DNA of 40,107 nt, from assembly GCA_902633655.1 (NCBI GenBank), contig CACPHA010000010.1, forward strand, positions 1 to 40,107, given 5' to 3'. Origin of the DNA: Paracoccaceae bacterium. GTDB lineage: Bacteria > Pseudomonadota > Alphaproteobacteria > Rhodobacterales > Rhodobacteraceae. A program made the translations under genes and the position numbers. Positions 1-11,151 of the stretch are shown one piece after another; positions within the stretch are counted from its first letter, which is position 1, and each line of letters starts with the position of its first letter. The notes below the pieces were generated by a model. That model searched no databases. It saw only the letters and a list, made by a program, of their open reading frames with translations, and had not been told where the DNA came from.

Positions 1-2
1 AA

Positions 3-197
3 TTCCCAGGTGTTGTGAAGGAACTTCTGCCAAATGCGACATTTCGGGTTGAGCTGGAAAACGGCCATGAGATCATCGCACATACGGCAGGAAAAATGCG
101 CAAGAATCGAATTAGGGTTCTGGCAGGAGATAAGGTGCAGGTTGAAATGACCCCTTATGACTTGACCAAAGGGCGCATAAATTATCGGTTTAAATAG
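3..197 (+). CDS. infA: Translation initiation factor IF-1, 5' end cut by window edge
   Basis: Frame from nt 3 reads [64 protein letters not shown], the typical IF-1 sequence. Confidence 0.97.
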   Translation, partial: FPGVVKELLPNATFRVELENGHEIIAHTAGKMRKNRIRVLAGDKVQVEMTPYDLTKGRINYRFK

Positions 198-202
198 ATC
201 CG

Positions 203-456
203 TTGAAGCTGGTATTAGGATCAGCAAGTCCAAGACGCAAAGAGTTGTTATCACAGCTTGGCTTTGTGCCAGCAGCAATACGACCCGCAGAGATTGACGA
301 AACGCCGTTAAGGGGCGAGACGCCGCATAGCTACTGCCGCAGAATGGCTCATGAAAAGGCTTTGGCCGTAGAAATTGATTCCGATGAAGTAGTTCTGTGC
401 GGTGATACCACAGTCGCAGTAGGGCGCCGTATCTTAAGTAAACCGAAAGGGCGGAA
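203..456 (+). pseudogene. maf: Maf-like nucleotide pyrophosphatase, 3'-truncated (about 80 aa retained)
   Basis: TTG start; [19 protein letters not shown] and [15 protein letters not shown] are Maf motifs; homology stops near nt 445-456 and the frame runs into decarboxylase DNA. Confidence 0.88.
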
Positions 457-459
457 CCT

Positions 460-1731
460 ATGGATGAAATTATGGATGATTTTGAAAAGATTATTTTACC
501 TGGCATGACCCACTGGCAGCATCCCAGGTTTTTCGCCTATTTCCCATCAAACGCCACACCACCAGCTATTTTAGCGGATTTTCTGACGTCTACTATGGCA
601 GCAAATTGCATTCTATGGCAAACATCGCCTGCTGGTACAGAGCTTGAAACCCGCATGATGGAATGGCTTAGAGAATCTGTTGGCTTACCCGACATATTCT
701 CCGGTGTTATTCAAGACAGTGCTTCAGCAGCGACACTCGCTGCAGTTCTGACAATGCGTGAGCGCGCGCTGAACTGGATAGGAAATACAAAAGGCCTAAC
801 TGGTCAGAAAAGGCTTCGTGTATATGTTTCGAGTGAATCTCATAGCTCAATTGATAAAGCAATCTGGATTTCAGGTATAGGAGCCGAAAACATAGTTAGA
901 TTACCAGTGTCGGGAACATTGCGTTCATCTGATGCTAGTGCACTTAAGTCTGCTATCGAAAAAGATTTGAAGTCAGGCTTTATCCCAGCCGGTGTAATTG
1001 GCGTTACGGGAGCAACTGGAATGGGTGCCTGTGATGATCTCGAAAGTCTAATAATGGTAGCCAAAACGTTTGATCTATTTGTTCATATTGATGCCGCGTG
1101 GGCTGGCTCGGCTATGATCTGCGAAGAATTTCGAGAGCTTTGGAAAGGCATTGAACGGGCAGATAGTATTGTTTTCAACCCTCACAAATGGCTGGGTGTT
1201 CAGTTCGATTTGTCGGCACATTTTCTTAAAAATCCATCTGATCTTGTTCGGACTCTCGCCATTAAACCAGATTATCTCAAAACTCATGGTCGGGATGGGG
1301 TTATCAATTATTCAGAATGGTCAATCCCTTTAGGAAGACGGTTTCGTGCGCTTAAGCTGTGGTTTTTGCTCCGATGCTATGGTTTGGAAGAACTTCGCAA
1401 TCGCATCCGCAATCATGTTCTTTGGAGTAGAGAGCTAAGTGAAAAAATTCGTCATACACCTGATTTTGAAATAAGTAGTGAGCCGATTCTGTCTTTGTTT
1501 ACTTTTCGATATGTACCAAAATATACGAGCGATTTTGATTCTTTAAACCAGCTATTGATCAACCTTATAAATGATGATGGCCGTATTTACCTGACGCAAA
1601 CGATGCTTGACGGGAACTTTGTAATCAGGTTTCAGACAGGTCAATTCGATACAACTCGAGAGGATGTGGAGACTGCTTATTCGGTAATCCGCGAGCTCGC
1701 CGCACAGGTAGATGGAAAAAGGTTTCCCTAA
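460..1731 (+). pseudogene. Pyridoxal-dependent (aromatic-L-amino-acid type) decarboxylase, N-terminally truncated
   Basis: HWQHPRFFAYFPSNATPPAILADFL and NPHKWLGVQFD (PLP lysine) motifs; frame upstream of the ATG is closed by TAA at 439-441, so the usual N-terminal segment is missing. Confidence 0.8.
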
Positions 1732-2384
1732 TCACGGATCAATTGGCTTAACTCTGGTCCAATCTTTTCAACTATAAGGGCAACTCCTTTGGCATTGGGA
1801 TGCAACATATCTGATTGCAAGTACAATCTGAGATTTTCTCCAGCCTGTGCCCTGTCTATAATTGGGCCCATAAAGTTCACAACGAGGTGAGCATTATATT
1901 TCTTCGCGAGAAAAGGAAAAATTTTATCGAACGCTGTCTTATACTCTATTCCAAAATTGTTCGATGCGATCACACCGACTAACATTAGTTGAATTCCTCG
2001 GGCCTTCCCAATTGCCAAAATTTTGTCTAAATTAGAGAGTGTTTCTTCTGGATCGATACCCCTTAGGAAATCATTTCCGCCAAGGGCGACAACCATAACA
2101 TCCACATCTTCTTCCAGGTACCACTCCGTCCGAGCCAATCCCCCAGCACTGGTATCGCCTGAGACGCCGCCATTAATAATGTGCACTAAATTATTATTTG
2201 CAGACATCCAAACCGATAATTGCGGCACAAATCCATCGGTCTGGGCCAAACCGTAACCCTTCGTCAGACTGTCACCCAGCACTAAAATATTAGTCTGTGA
2301 CAGTGAGCTAAAAGGCGACATGAAAAGGACAAGAAAAACGGCTACGCCAATCTTTGAGTTTAGCAAGCTCAGCAACTGTCTCAT
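1728..2384 (-). CDS. tesA: Arylesterase / GDSL-type lysophospholipase (TesA-like) with signal peptide
   Basis: GDSLTKGYGL, GGVSGDTSAGGL, GGNDFLRG and DMLHPNAKG blocks of SGNH hydrolases. Confidence 0.88.
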   Translation of the reverse strand: MRQLLSLLNSKIGVAVFLVLFMSPFSSLSQTNILVLGDSLTKGYGLAQTDGFVPQLSVWMSANNNLVHIINGGVSGDTSAGGLARTEWYLEEDVDVMVVALGGNDFLRGIDPEETLSNLDKILAIGKARGIQLMLVGVIASNNFGIEYKTAFDKIFPFLAKKYNAHLVVNFMGPIIDRAQAGENLRLYLQSDMLHPNAKGVALIVEKIGPELSQLIRD

Positions 2385-2528
2385 TTACTTTAATCCGTTA
2401 AAGAGAATAGTCTTTCCAAAAATATTCGAGAACGTTCTATCACTAATTGGCTAAAATTCTTCAAGTAGCGGTCAAGACTTTGATAGACTACAAGATAAAA
2501 AAACATTTCATCTATTAAACTGGATGCA

Positions 2529-3668
2529 TTAACCCTTCATTGTGTCCCAAAACGATTTCACGCTCGAAAAAAAGCTTTTGCTTTCAGGATTATTATCTTC
2601 CGAAAGCTTTTCAAATTCAATCAAAAGCTCTTTTTGTCGGCTCGTAAGGTTAACCGGCGTTTCGATGGCCAGCTCTATGAACATATCCCCTATTTGCGAT
2701 GCTTTTATCGCGGGCATACCTTTGTTGCGTAGGCGCATTTGACGGCCAGATTGGCTACCTTGAGGGATTTTAACTCGGCTTCGGCCGCCATCAATTGTAG
2801 GCACTTCAATATCACCACCAAGGGCAGCGGAAGACATCGACACTGGTACACGGCAAAAAAGATTCAAACCCTCACGCGAGAATATTCTATGATCTTCTAC
2901 CTCAATAAAAATGTAAAGATCCCCCGACGGACCGGCCCGCAAACCGGCTTCCCCCTCTCCCGAAAGACGGATGCGAGTACCAGTCTCAACGCCTGCGGGG
3001 ACATTCACGCTAAGTGATCTGTCCTTTTCGATCCTACCTACTCCCTTACATTTTCGGCAGGGGTTTTTAATCATTTGCCCACTCCCAGAGCAGGTGGGGC
3101 AGGTACGCTCAACCGTGAAAAACCCTTGTGTTGCGCGTACTTTCCCCATCCCCGAACAGGTTGGGCAGTTCGTAGGTTCAGACCCACTTTCCGCACCTGT
3201 TCCACGGCATGAAGCACATTGTACCGATGTTGGGACATTTATTGACTTCTGTAGACCAGAGAAAGCTTCTTCCAAACTGACTCGGAGATTATAACGCAAG
3301 TCAGAGCCACGAGAAGCTCGGTTGCGACCACCAGAGCCGCGCCCGCCACCCATAAAATCTCCGAATAAATCATCAAAAACGTCAGAAAAGGCGCTGGTGA
3401 AATCGCCTTGACCACTCGCGCGGCCGCCTCCAGCCATACCACCCTCGAACGCCGCATGCCCAAAGCGGTCATAGGCTGCTTTTTTGTCGCTATCCTTCAA
3501 TACGTCATATGCTTCGTTCACTTCTTTGAATTGCGACTCAGCTTCTGGGTTTTCAGAATTGCGGTCTGGGTGGAGCTCCTTTGCTTTTGTCCTGTAAGCT
3601 TTCTTTATCTGATCTGCCGAAGCGCCTTTGGCTAAGCCTAGCAACTCATAATAGTCACGTTTCGACAT
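2529..3668 (-). CDS. dnaJ: Molecular chaperone DnaJ
   Basis: J-domain with HPD, G/F region, four CxxCxGxG-type zinc motifs. Confidence 0.98.
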   Translation of the reverse strand: MSKRDYYELLGLAKGASADQIKKAYRTKAKELHPDRNSENPEAESQFKEVNEAYDVLKDSDKKAAYDRFGHAAFEGGMAGGGRASGQGDFTSAFSDVFDDLFGDFMGGGRGSGGRNRASRGSDLRYNLRVSLEEAFSGLQKSINVPTSVQCASCRGTGAESGSEPTNCPTCSGMGKVRATQGFFTVERTCPTCSGSGQMIKNPCRKCKGVGRIEKDRSLSVNVPAGVETGTRIRLSGEGEAGLRAGPSGDLYIFIEVEDHRIFSREGLNLFCRVPVSMSSAALGGDIEVPTIDGGRSRVKIPQGSQSGRQMRLRNKGMPAIKASQIGDMFIELAIETPVNLTSRQKELLIEFEKLSEDNNPESKSFFSSVKSFWDTMKG

Positions 3669-3742
3669 TGATCTCTTCCTCTTTAAATGCTGAGATCAGC
3701 CCCGTGGGCCGGACAGGTCTTTTCAGTCACAAATCTCTAGTA

Positions 3743-5650
3743 TTAAGACCGCCTGCCATCATCCAAATCTTCGAAGTCAGCGTCAAGAATTTCATCGTCA
3801 ATGTTATCCGCATCGGCCGGTGCAGCGCCACCCTCCTCATCTTGCCCAGCTTTGTAAATCGCTTCACCAAGCTTCATGGCCGCTTCCGTTACGTTTTGGA
3901 TGCCAGCTTTAATTTTTACTGCGTCTTGAGTTTCTAGCTCATCTTTAAGCGCTACAATGGCCAGTTCAATTGCTTCAATAGTTGTTGGATCAACTTTATC
4001 ACCATGCTCTTCCATTGATTTTTCGGTTGAGTGGATTAGGCTCTCCGCCTGGTTAGTTGCTTCGATTAGTTCACGGCGTTCTTTATCAGAATCCGCATTT
4101 TCTTCTGCTTCTCTGACCATTTTTTCTATGTCGTCATCAGACAGACCACCAGATGCCTGAATTGTGATAACCTGTTCTTTTCCAGTACCCTTATCTTTCG
4201 CCGATACTGACACAATACCGTTTGCATCAATGTCAAAGGTCACCTCTATTTGTGGTAAACCCCTCGGAGCTGGCGGTATTTCTTCCAAATTGAACTGACC
4301 CAAGATTTTGTTGTCCGCTGCAATTTCACGTTCACCCTGAAATACGCGAATGGTTACTGCGCTTTGATTATCTTCTGCCGTTGAAAAAACTTGCGATTTC
4401 TTTGTCGGAATCGTAGTATTTCTATCGATGAGACGTGTGAAAACACCACCCAAAGTTTCAATTCCAAGCGACAGTGGCGTAACGTCCAATAAAACAACAT
4501 CTTTCACGTCACCTTGTAAAACGCCCGCTTGTATTGCTGCACCCATAGCAACAACCTCATCGGGGTTCACCCCTTTATGTGGCTCTTTACCAAAGAATTT
4601 GGTCACTTCTTCGATAACCTTAGGCATACGGGTCATACCGCCAACAAGGACAACTTCATCAATATCATCGGTGTTGAGACCTGCATCTTTCATTGCAGCC
4701 TTACATGGTTTTAGAGAATCCTTTATCAAATCACCTACCAGGCTTTCCAATTTGGCTCGGGTTAACTTCATTACTAGGTGCAGCGGCTGACCAGTTGATC
4801 CGTCCATAGAAATAAACGGTTGGTTGATTTCTGTCTGGCTTGAAGACGAAAGTTCAATTTTAGATTTCTCTGCGGCCTCCTTTAGACGCTGCAATGCCAT
4901 TTTATCCTTTTTAAGATCAACTCCGTTATCTTTTTTAAACTCATCAGCAAGGTAGTTGACGATGCGCATGTCGAAGTCTTCGCCACCCAGAAATGTGTCG
5001 CCATTGGTTGATTTCACTTCAAAAAGCCCATCGTCAATCTCAAGGACAGTAACATCAAATGTGCCACCGCCGAGATCATAAACAGCAATGGTTTTGGTTT
5101 CTTTCTTGTCCAATCCATAAGCAAGGGCGGCTGCGGTTGGTTCGTTGATTATACGAAGCACTTCCAAACCGGCAATCTTTCCTGCATCTTTTGTCGCCTG
5201 GCGTTGAGCATCGTTAAAATACGCAGGTACAGTGATAACGGCTTGAGTTACTTCCTCTCCAAGATAACTCTCTGACGTTTCCTTCATCTTTTGAAGAATG
5301 AAGGCTGAAATTTGGCTCGGGCTATAACTTTCGCCACGCGCTTCGACCCAAGCGTCGCCATTTCCTCCATCGATTACTGCGAAGGGTAGATTTTTTTTAT
5401 CTTTCGCGAGATCAGCATCATCGTTACGGCGGCCAATCAATCGTTTAACTCCAAAAATAGTGTTATCCGGGTTGGTAACTGCCTGCCGTTTCGCAGGTTG
5501 TCCAACAAGGCGTTCCTCTTCGGTAAATGCAACTATCGAAGGGGTGGTGCGCGCTCCTTCAGCATTTTCTATAACGCGCGGCTGCGAACCATCCATGATC
5601 GCAATGCAGCTGTTTGTAGTTCCAAGGTCAATACCTATCACTTTGGCCAT
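3743..5650 (-). CDS. dnaK: Molecular chaperone DnaK
   Basis: [21 protein letters not shown] and full-length Hsp70 sequence. Confidence 0.99.
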   Translation of the reverse strand: MAKVIGIDLGTTNSCIAIMDGSQPRVIENAEGARTTPSIVAFTEEERLVGQPAKRQAVTNPDNTIFGVKRLIGRRNDDADLAKDKKNLPFAVIDGGNGDAWVEARGESYSPSQISAFILQKMKETSESYLGEEVTQAVITVPAYFNDAQRQATKDAGKIAGLEVLRIINEPTAAALAYGLDKKETKTIAVYDLGGGTFDVTVLEIDDGLFEVKSTNGDTFLGGEDFDMRIVNYLADEFKKDNGVDLKKDKMALQRLKEAAEKSKIELSSSSQTEINQPFISMDGSTGQPLHLVMKLTRAKLESLVGDLIKDSLKPCKAAMKDAGLNTDDIDEVVLVGGMTRMPKVIEEVTKFFGKEPHKGVNPDEVVAMGAAIQAGVLQGDVKDVVLLDVTPLSLGIETLGGVFTRLIDRNTTIPTKKSQVFSTAEDNQSAVTIRVFQGEREIAADNKILGQFNLEEIPPAPRGLPQIEVTFDIDANGIVSVSAKDKGTGKEQVITIQASGGLSDDDIEKMVREAEENADSDKERRELIEATNQAESLIHSTEKSMEEHGDKVDPTTIEAIELAIVALKDELETQDAVKIKAGIQNVTEAAMKLGEAIYKAGQDEEGGAAPADADNIDDEILDADFEDLDDGRRS

Positions 5651-6154
5651 TCTTAAAGATCCCTCTTACTTTTAGGCGATAACATGAGAACCCAGTTTGG
5701 TATTTGCTTCACAAAGTCAGCGGGTTATTCAAGTTTTTTTGTTTCCGCCGAATGTATATAGTGAGCGGTAATGAGGCCTGCAAGCTCCAGACGCTTCAAA
5801 ATATGCAGAAAAAGTAAAAAAACCATTCCAGAAAGCATAATTTTACTTATTTTATTGCTCACTCTTAGTTAAGTCTCTCATATAACATTTAACCTTTCAG
5901 AAATCATGCGCCTTGATTCAGTAAGTAAAAGAAATCGTATTAGGTAGTTTATGGATTTTTGTTAAAACCAAAACAAGTAAATAAGGCTGTTAAAAATTCA
6001 GCATATGTTACCTGGGTAATTAGCTTTTTTCCTCCAAAATATTAAACTATTATCTATATTCGGATTGATGTTGCCCCCCAAACACACAACTCAAGTGTAA
6101 ATTTGCAAAGGCAACATTACAAAATTGAATTAAATACTAGTAAGAAAGAAGAGA

Positions 6155-6970
6155 ATGATCGAGGGTGAAGACTTTAAAAAGGAACTTGTCATAGAAATGC
6201 GCAGGCTTGCGCTGGTGGCTGGACGGCAAATTATGACGATATATACTTCAGACGAATTTGGGGTGAGTTACAAGAGTGACTTAAGCCCCGTCACCGAGGC
6301 GGACAAATTAGCGGATGCCATTATTTCAAAAGGACTAGGTGAGAAGTTTCCTGAAATTCCTCTTGTTACAGAAGAACAAGCCAGCTCACATGCTGCCTGT
6401 AATAGGACTTTCCTTATTGTGGACCCTCTTGATGGAACAAAGGAATTCGTCAACCGAAGAGATGAATTTACGGTTAATATTGCATTTGTAGAAAACGGCA
6501 TTCCAAAACTTGGCGTAGTATACGCTCCCGCTTTGGAAAAAATTTACTACACAGAAAGCACCCTTGAAGCCAAAGAGGAAATTGCGCCATTTGACGAAAA
6601 GAAAACTGGTCCTTCGAGACTCTTAAGAGTCGCCCAATCTGACAACGATGCCCTTGTTGTGGTAGCTTCAAAATCACATCGAGATAGCGCTACCGATGAA
6701 TATATTTCGCGGTATAAAGTTACTGGGTTTAAAAGTATGGGCTCCTCTTTAAAATTTTGCCTTTTAGCATCCGGCGAAGCAGATCTTTATCCACGCCTTG
6801 GCCGTACCATGGAGTGGGATACTGCAGCGGGTGATGCGTTGCTTCGCGCAGCTGGTGGTCAGGTAGTAAATTTTGACTCCCAACAACCCCTTATTTACGG
6901 AAAACTGAAATATGAAAATCCCCAATTCATAGCCTTTTCAGGCAACTTTAGATTGAAAAACGACTTATAG
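6155..6970 (+). CDS. cysQ: 3'(2'),5'-bisphosphate nucleotidase CysQ (inositol monophosphatase superfamily)
   Basis: DPLDGTKEFVNRRDEFTVNIAFVENG and WDTAAGDALLRAAGG motifs. Confidence 0.9.
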   Translation: MIEGEDFKKELVIEMRRLALVAGRQIMTIYTSDEFGVSYKSDLSPVTEADKLADAIISKGLGEKFPEIPLVTEEQASSHAACNRTFLIVDPLDGTKEFVNRRDEFTVNIAFVENGIPKLGVVYAPALEKIYYTESTLEAKEEIAPFDEKKTGPSRLLRVAQSDNDALVVVASKSHRDSATDEYISRYKVTGFKSMGSSLKFCLLASGEADLYPRLGRTMEWDTAAGDALLRAAGGQVVNFDSQQPLIYGKLKYENPQFIAFSGNFRLKNDL

Positions 6971-7173
6971 AATTTAAAATAACTAGATTGCTACAACCCA
7001 ATTTTACAACATAATAAAATAAACCTAAAGATTTGCTACTCTTGATTATTCAGAGTGAAAGTTTTTGAAATTTCTGTTAACATGCGTAATCGAAAAACAA
7101 ATTTGGATCAAAACTTTAAATTCATTAAATCGATTGTGGAAGGTCGAAACTGATAAGGTGGCAAGGTAGTATT

Positions 7174-7647
7174 TTAAGCAACCGCCTGCTTTTGAGAGGC
7201 TGTCAGGATAGCGTGAAGCGTTGAAATGTCATGGTTCGACCGTAACTTCGAACAAAAAGTTCCGTCCCGCAGCGTGCGTGCAACCAGCGCCAAAGCTTTC
7301 AAATGATCAACACCAGCGTTTGCAGGCGCAAAAAGTGAAAAGATTAGATCTACTGGTTGATTATCCACTGATCCAAAATCAATAGGCTTTTCGAGTAGTA
7401 TAAAAGTACCAACAAGTTGGTTAATTGAAGAAATGCGTGCGTGAGGAAGGGCCACCCCGTGCCCTACTCCGGTTGGGCCCAGGTTCTCTCTTTCCAGCAA
7501 AGCTTTTACTGTTTCACCTATGTCAAGGCCATAAGCGGACGCAGCCAATTCACCAATTACTTGGATCAGACGCTTCTTGCTAGAAACTTTTGAGACAACT
7601 TTGACTGCCTCTGGTGTCAAAAGGCTATACAGATCCATAAAGGGCAA
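7174..7647 (-). CDS. ptsN: PTS IIA-like nitrogen-regulatory protein PtsN
   Basis: GPTGVGHGVALPHARI active-site region; adjacent to hpf. Confidence 0.93.
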   Translation of the reverse strand: MPFMDLYSLLTPEAVKVVSKVSSKKRLIQVIGELAASAYGLDIGETVKALLERENLGPTGVGHGVALPHARISSINQLVGTFILLEKPIDFGSVDNQPVDLIFSLFAPANAGVDHLKALALVARTLRDGTFCSKLRSNHDISTLHAILTASQKQAVA

Positions 7648-7682
7648 ATCCTCACACTGACGCCCTGCATGTAGAGCATTTT

Positions 7683-8249
7683 TTACTGGGGTTCAATCCA
7701 TCCAATGTTGCCATCATCGCGTTTGTAAACAACATTGATATTTTTTTTGCTCTCATTTCGAAAAACCAGAAAATCTGCACCCGAAATTTCCATTTGCATG
7801 ACCGCTTCCCCGACTGAAACAGAAGGAATCATTGCTTCCGTTTCAGCAACAATAATAGGTTGTAGAGTTTCTGGCTCTGGCTCCTCATAAGTGTCTGTGG
7901 AAGACAAAACATAAGAAGACGCGCCCGTTAGCTCCACAGGTTGTGCTCTATGGCGATGATGGTCCTTTAGACGCCTTTTGTATCGCCTAAGTTGTTTCTC
8001 TAGTTTACTGCTGCAGCTGTCAAAAGCCGAATAAATCTCCATTTCCCGTGCGCTCGCCGCCGCATTTAGCCCAGTAGACAGATGAATGGTTATCTCACAC
8101 ATATATTCGTGGGCATTTCGGGAAAAAATAACATTGGCATCAGTTGGTCGCTCCGCGTATTTGTCAGCTATTTCGCTTAACTCACCTTTGACATGTGCCT
8201 GAAGCGCACCCCCAATATTAATTTGCTGTCCCGAAATTTGATACCTCAT
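7683..8249 (-). CDS. hpf: Ribosome hibernation-promoting factor, long form
   Basis: N-terminal S30AE-like domain plus C-terminal domain ADFLVFRNESKKNINVVYKRDDGNIGWIEP. Confidence 0.93.
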   Translation of the reverse strand: MRYQISGQQINIGGALQAHVKGELSEIADKYAERPTDANVIFSRNAHEYMCEITIHLSTGLNAAASAREMEIYSAFDSCSSKLEKQLRRYKRRLKDHHRHRAQPVELTGASSYVLSSTDTYEEPEPETLQPIIVAETEAMIPSVSVGEAVMQMEISGADFLVFRNESKKNINVVYKRDDGNIGWIEPQ

Positions 8250-8470
8250 TTTGCCTCCTTTGGCTGAAAGCCGCCTGTGACGGACCTATGGTCATTTTAC
8301 AACATAGATAGGCGACCAGAGGATGTGGCAGCGCCTTGACTTCCCATGAAATTGGCCAAATCTGCGAAAAATCATTAAAGGCACCATTTTTAAACCGTTC
8401 TTTCTATTGAACTTGATTGATCGCAAGACTGTCAATGGTTGTTTACAATCAAATAAGAAATTTTCAGAAG

Positions 8471-9229
8471 TTAGTTTATAGAGAAGCTCTGACCTAGATA
8501 AACTTTCTTGACGCTTGCATTTTCAATAACCTCTTGCGCAGTCCCGGACATAAGAACTTTGCCATCATGTAGGATATAGGCGCGATCCACAAGGTGAAGC
8601 GTTTCGCGTACATTGTGATCCGTAATCAAAACTCCAATGGAGCGCTTTTTTAGTTCAGAAACCAATTGTCGAATATCACCGACAGATATCGGATCAACTC
8701 CCGCAAAAGGTTCATCTAACAATAGAAAACGCGGATTGGCTGCTAAACTTCTTGCAATCTCTACCCTTCGACGCTCCCCACCAGATAGCGCTAAAGCTGA
8801 AGTTTGACGCAAGTGCTCAATGGCAAAATCGGCCAAAAGGCCTTCAAGCTTTTCCCGCCTTTTGTGAATATCAGGCTCAGAAATATCAAGTATTGCCAAA
8901 ATATTATCTTCGACATTCAAACCGCGAAAGACAGACATTTCTTGAGGAAGATAGCCTATGCCTAGACGCGCGCGGCGATACATTGGAAGCCTAGAAATAT
9001 CTTGGCCGTCAAGCAAAACTTGACCACCATCGGATGCAATCAATCCTGCTATAGCATAGAAGGTCGTTGTCTTTCCTGATCCGTTTGGACCTAATAAAGC
9101 GACAACTTCTCCACGACTCAAAGACAGCGATACATCTCTAATAACGATGCGCTTGCGATAGCTTTTTCGCAAACCATGGACTGAAAGACCTTCGTTTTTT
9201 TTGTCTAGAACCAGTTCAGTAATCTCCAT
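8471..9229 (-). CDS. lptB: LPS export ABC transporter ATP-binding protein LptB
   Basis: Walker A GPNGSGKTT, LSGGERRRVEIARSLA, LLLDEPFAGVDPISV; ATG at 9229 abuts the lptA stop (the ORF track start is upstream). Confidence 0.96.
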   Translation of the reverse strand: MEITELVLDKKNEGLSVHGLRKSYRKRIVIRDVSLSLSRGEVVALLGPNGSGKTTTFYAIAGLIASDGGQVLLDGQDISRLPMYRRARLGIGYLPQEMSVFRGLNVEDNILAILDISEPDIHKRREKLEGLLADFAIEHLRQTSALALSGGERRRVEIARSLAANPRFLLLDEPFAGVDPISVGDIRQLVSELKKRSIGVLITDHNVRETLHLVDRAYILHDGKVLMSGTAQEVIENASVKKVYLGQSFSIN

Positions 9230-9230
9230 G

Positions 9231-9725
9231 TTAATCCGCATCGTCGATAGGCTGTAAAATAGTCCGGACCCGGCCTGAAAGGGTGGTCGCACCAGTATCA
9301 ATATTAATTTCAGCCTGCTGCGCGCGCGCTGTGTTGCCGTCTTGAACAATTGAGGCATTACCTATCAAGACAACCGTACCACGATCAAGATCATAATCAG
9401 CCTCGTCGGCACTAGCTCGGTCTTCACCACTGATCAAAATAACATTTTGCTTTGCATAAAGCTTCCTAATGTCTGATTGATCATCATCATAGATCACTCG
9501 CACAAAATCAGCATATAGATGCATATGGCCTTGAATGATCTCTACATTACCGGTCAACTCAGCTTGCGACTGGTCACTATCAACTATCATTTTATCTGCA
9601 ACCGCCTCTATAGGCTTCTGACCATCATTAGATAGGTTTCCAAAACCAGTTTTGTTTCCTTCTGCTAACAAAAAAGGCGTGTTCAGTAGCATTAATATTA
9701 CCGAGAAAACGAAAATTTTTTTCAC
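9231..9725 (-). CDS. lptA: LPS transport periplasmic protein LptA
   Basis: Signal peptide; PIEAVADKMIVDSDQSQAELTGNVEIIQGHMHLYADFVRV; synteny with lptB and lptC. Confidence 0.92.
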   Translation of the reverse strand: MKKIFVFSVILMLLNTPFLLAEGNKTGFGNLSNDGQKPIEAVADKMIVDSDQSQAELTGNVEIIQGHMHLYADFVRVIYDDDQSDIRKLYAKQNVILISGEDRASADEADYDLDRGTVVLIGNASIVQDGNTARAQQAEINIDTGATTLSGRVRTILQPIDDAD

Positions 9726-10342
9726 TGTAGGCCCCTATTACTCAGATTATACAACACTTCCACCCCACCATAAAAATAATATTTCAAGCCATCGGTTGTA
9801 GAAATTCTTTTGATTTCCAATGATCCAGCTGTCAGCGTACCAGAAGGTGAAACCCCTCTAACTGGTCCATGTGCAAAAGCCCAGGTTTGATCTAATTTAA
9901 CATCAAGTTTACTGGCAGTCAGCCGATAGCCATCAGATGTAATGATCTCAACTGCGCCTTGCATGGTCATCGTTTCCGAATCATTTCGAAGTAGACCACT
10001 ATCTGAAATTAGATTGATAATTCTACCCTCCTTTGATTTAATTTCGGACATGGGGCGATCTGCATGAACCTCAGACATAGCTTCATTTTGCGGGGTAAGT
10101 TCTTCGGCAAAAACATTCAACACATCACCATCTTTTGTCATACCCATATAGTTTGGTTCTGCCACCTGATCACGCTTAGTACGCTCCTTTAAAGAACCAC
10201 TGGCAAAAGGGATTTCTGAAAGCTCAGGAACCCGCTCGGCCATCATAAACATTGCACTGAGCAAAATAGCCGCCACCAATGGAAAAACAATTTTTAACGT
10301 TTTAACCATAATTATATGCTTCATACTCCGAAAAACGGCCAA
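9722..10342 (-). CDS. lptC: LPS export protein LptC
   Basis: N-terminal TM, LptC-type sequence, 4-nt overlap with lptA. Confidence 0.88.
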   Translation of the reverse strand: MAVFRSMKHIIMVKTLKIVFPLVAAILLSAMFMMAERVPELSEIPFASGSLKERTKRDQVAEPNYMGMTKDGDVLNVFAEELTPQNEAMSEVHADRPMSEIKSKEGRIINLISDSGLLRNDSETMTMQGAVEIITSDGYRLTASKLDVKLDQTWAFAHGPVRGVSPSGTLTAGSLEIKRISTTDGLKYYFYGGVEVLYNLSNRGLQ

Positions 10343-10365
10343 ATGTCAGTTTAATTCAGTCAAAG

Positions 10366-10983
10366 TCAATGCGCGAATATATCATTCTCAGGCCAGCCAG
10401 CCAAATCCAGTTTAGCCCTGGTTGGCAAAAAATCAAAGCAAGATTGAGCAAGGTCCGTCCGGCCCTCTCGCATCATCATATCATTTAATTTTTCGCGTAG
10501 CCGGTGAAGATAAAGCACATCTGAAGCTGCATAGGCTAGTTGCGCATCGCTAAGGTCATCGGAGCCCCAGTCTGACGTCTGTTGTTGTTTTGAAATGTCT
10601 ATGTCCAAAAGCTCTTGGAGTAGATTTTTTAAACCGTGACGGTCGGTATAAGTTCTTACAAGCTTACTAGCAATCTTTGTGCAGTAAACAGGATATGCAA
10701 AAGCATCGAAGGCTTTCGCAATGGCAGCGATATCAAATCTCGCAAAATGAAACAACTTAAGTACCTTTTCATCCTTAATCATTTTAACCAAGTTTGGCGC
10801 TTGTTTTTGACCTTGCGAAATTTGCACTAAGTGAGCGTTACCATCTCCAGACGATAGCTGAACAAGGCAAAGCCTGTCTCGGGCCGGGTTAAGTCCCATT
10901 GCTTCACAATCCACTGCAACTATGGGTCCAAGATCCAGTGCGGTAGGAAGATCATTCTGATATAGATTCAATGCCAAGGCCAT
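10366..10983 (-). CDS. Ribonuclease D-like 3'-5' exonuclease
   Basis: VAVDCEAMGLNPARDRLCLVQLS, HFARFDIAAI, YAASDVLYLHRL (DEDDy exonuclease motifs). Confidence 0.92.
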   Translation of the reverse strand: MALALNLYQNDLPTALDLGPIVAVDCEAMGLNPARDRLCLVQLSSGDGNAHLVQISQGQKQAPNLVKMIKDEKVLKLFHFARFDIAAIAKAFDAFAYPVYCTKIASKLVRTYTDRHGLKNLLQELLDIDISKQQQTSDWGSDDLSDAQLAYAASDVLYLHRLREKLNDMMMREGRTDLAQSCFDFLPTRAKLDLAGWPENDIFAH

Positions 10984-11151
10984 TCCCTTTGAAAAGTTTC
11001 ACTACACTGGACATAAAGTGCTCTGACCCTGGGCGCAACTCGTTGAATAAAATCCTCAGAGAATGACAATTTTCCTTTATTTGCGTTGGCTGGCTTTACT
11101 ACTTGATAGCGTTAAAAAGATCTGCATTCTGAACATAATGGAGCAGTAAGC

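Noticed and set aside
840-1333. ORFs overlapping the PLP decarboxylase (840-1064, 1075-1287, 1151-1333)
   Set aside because: Overlap a clearly better-supported coding frame.
2739-5675. ORFs antisense to dnaJ and dnaK (e.g. 2739-3017, 4428-4790, 5460-5675)
   Set aside because: Shadow ORFs opposite highly conserved coding sequence; no recognisable protein features.
5651-5760. Sigma-32-type heat-shock promoter upstream of dnaK (CTTGAA on the minus strand)
   Set aside because: A -35-like CTTGAA is present but I could not find a convincing matching -10 element at the right spacing.
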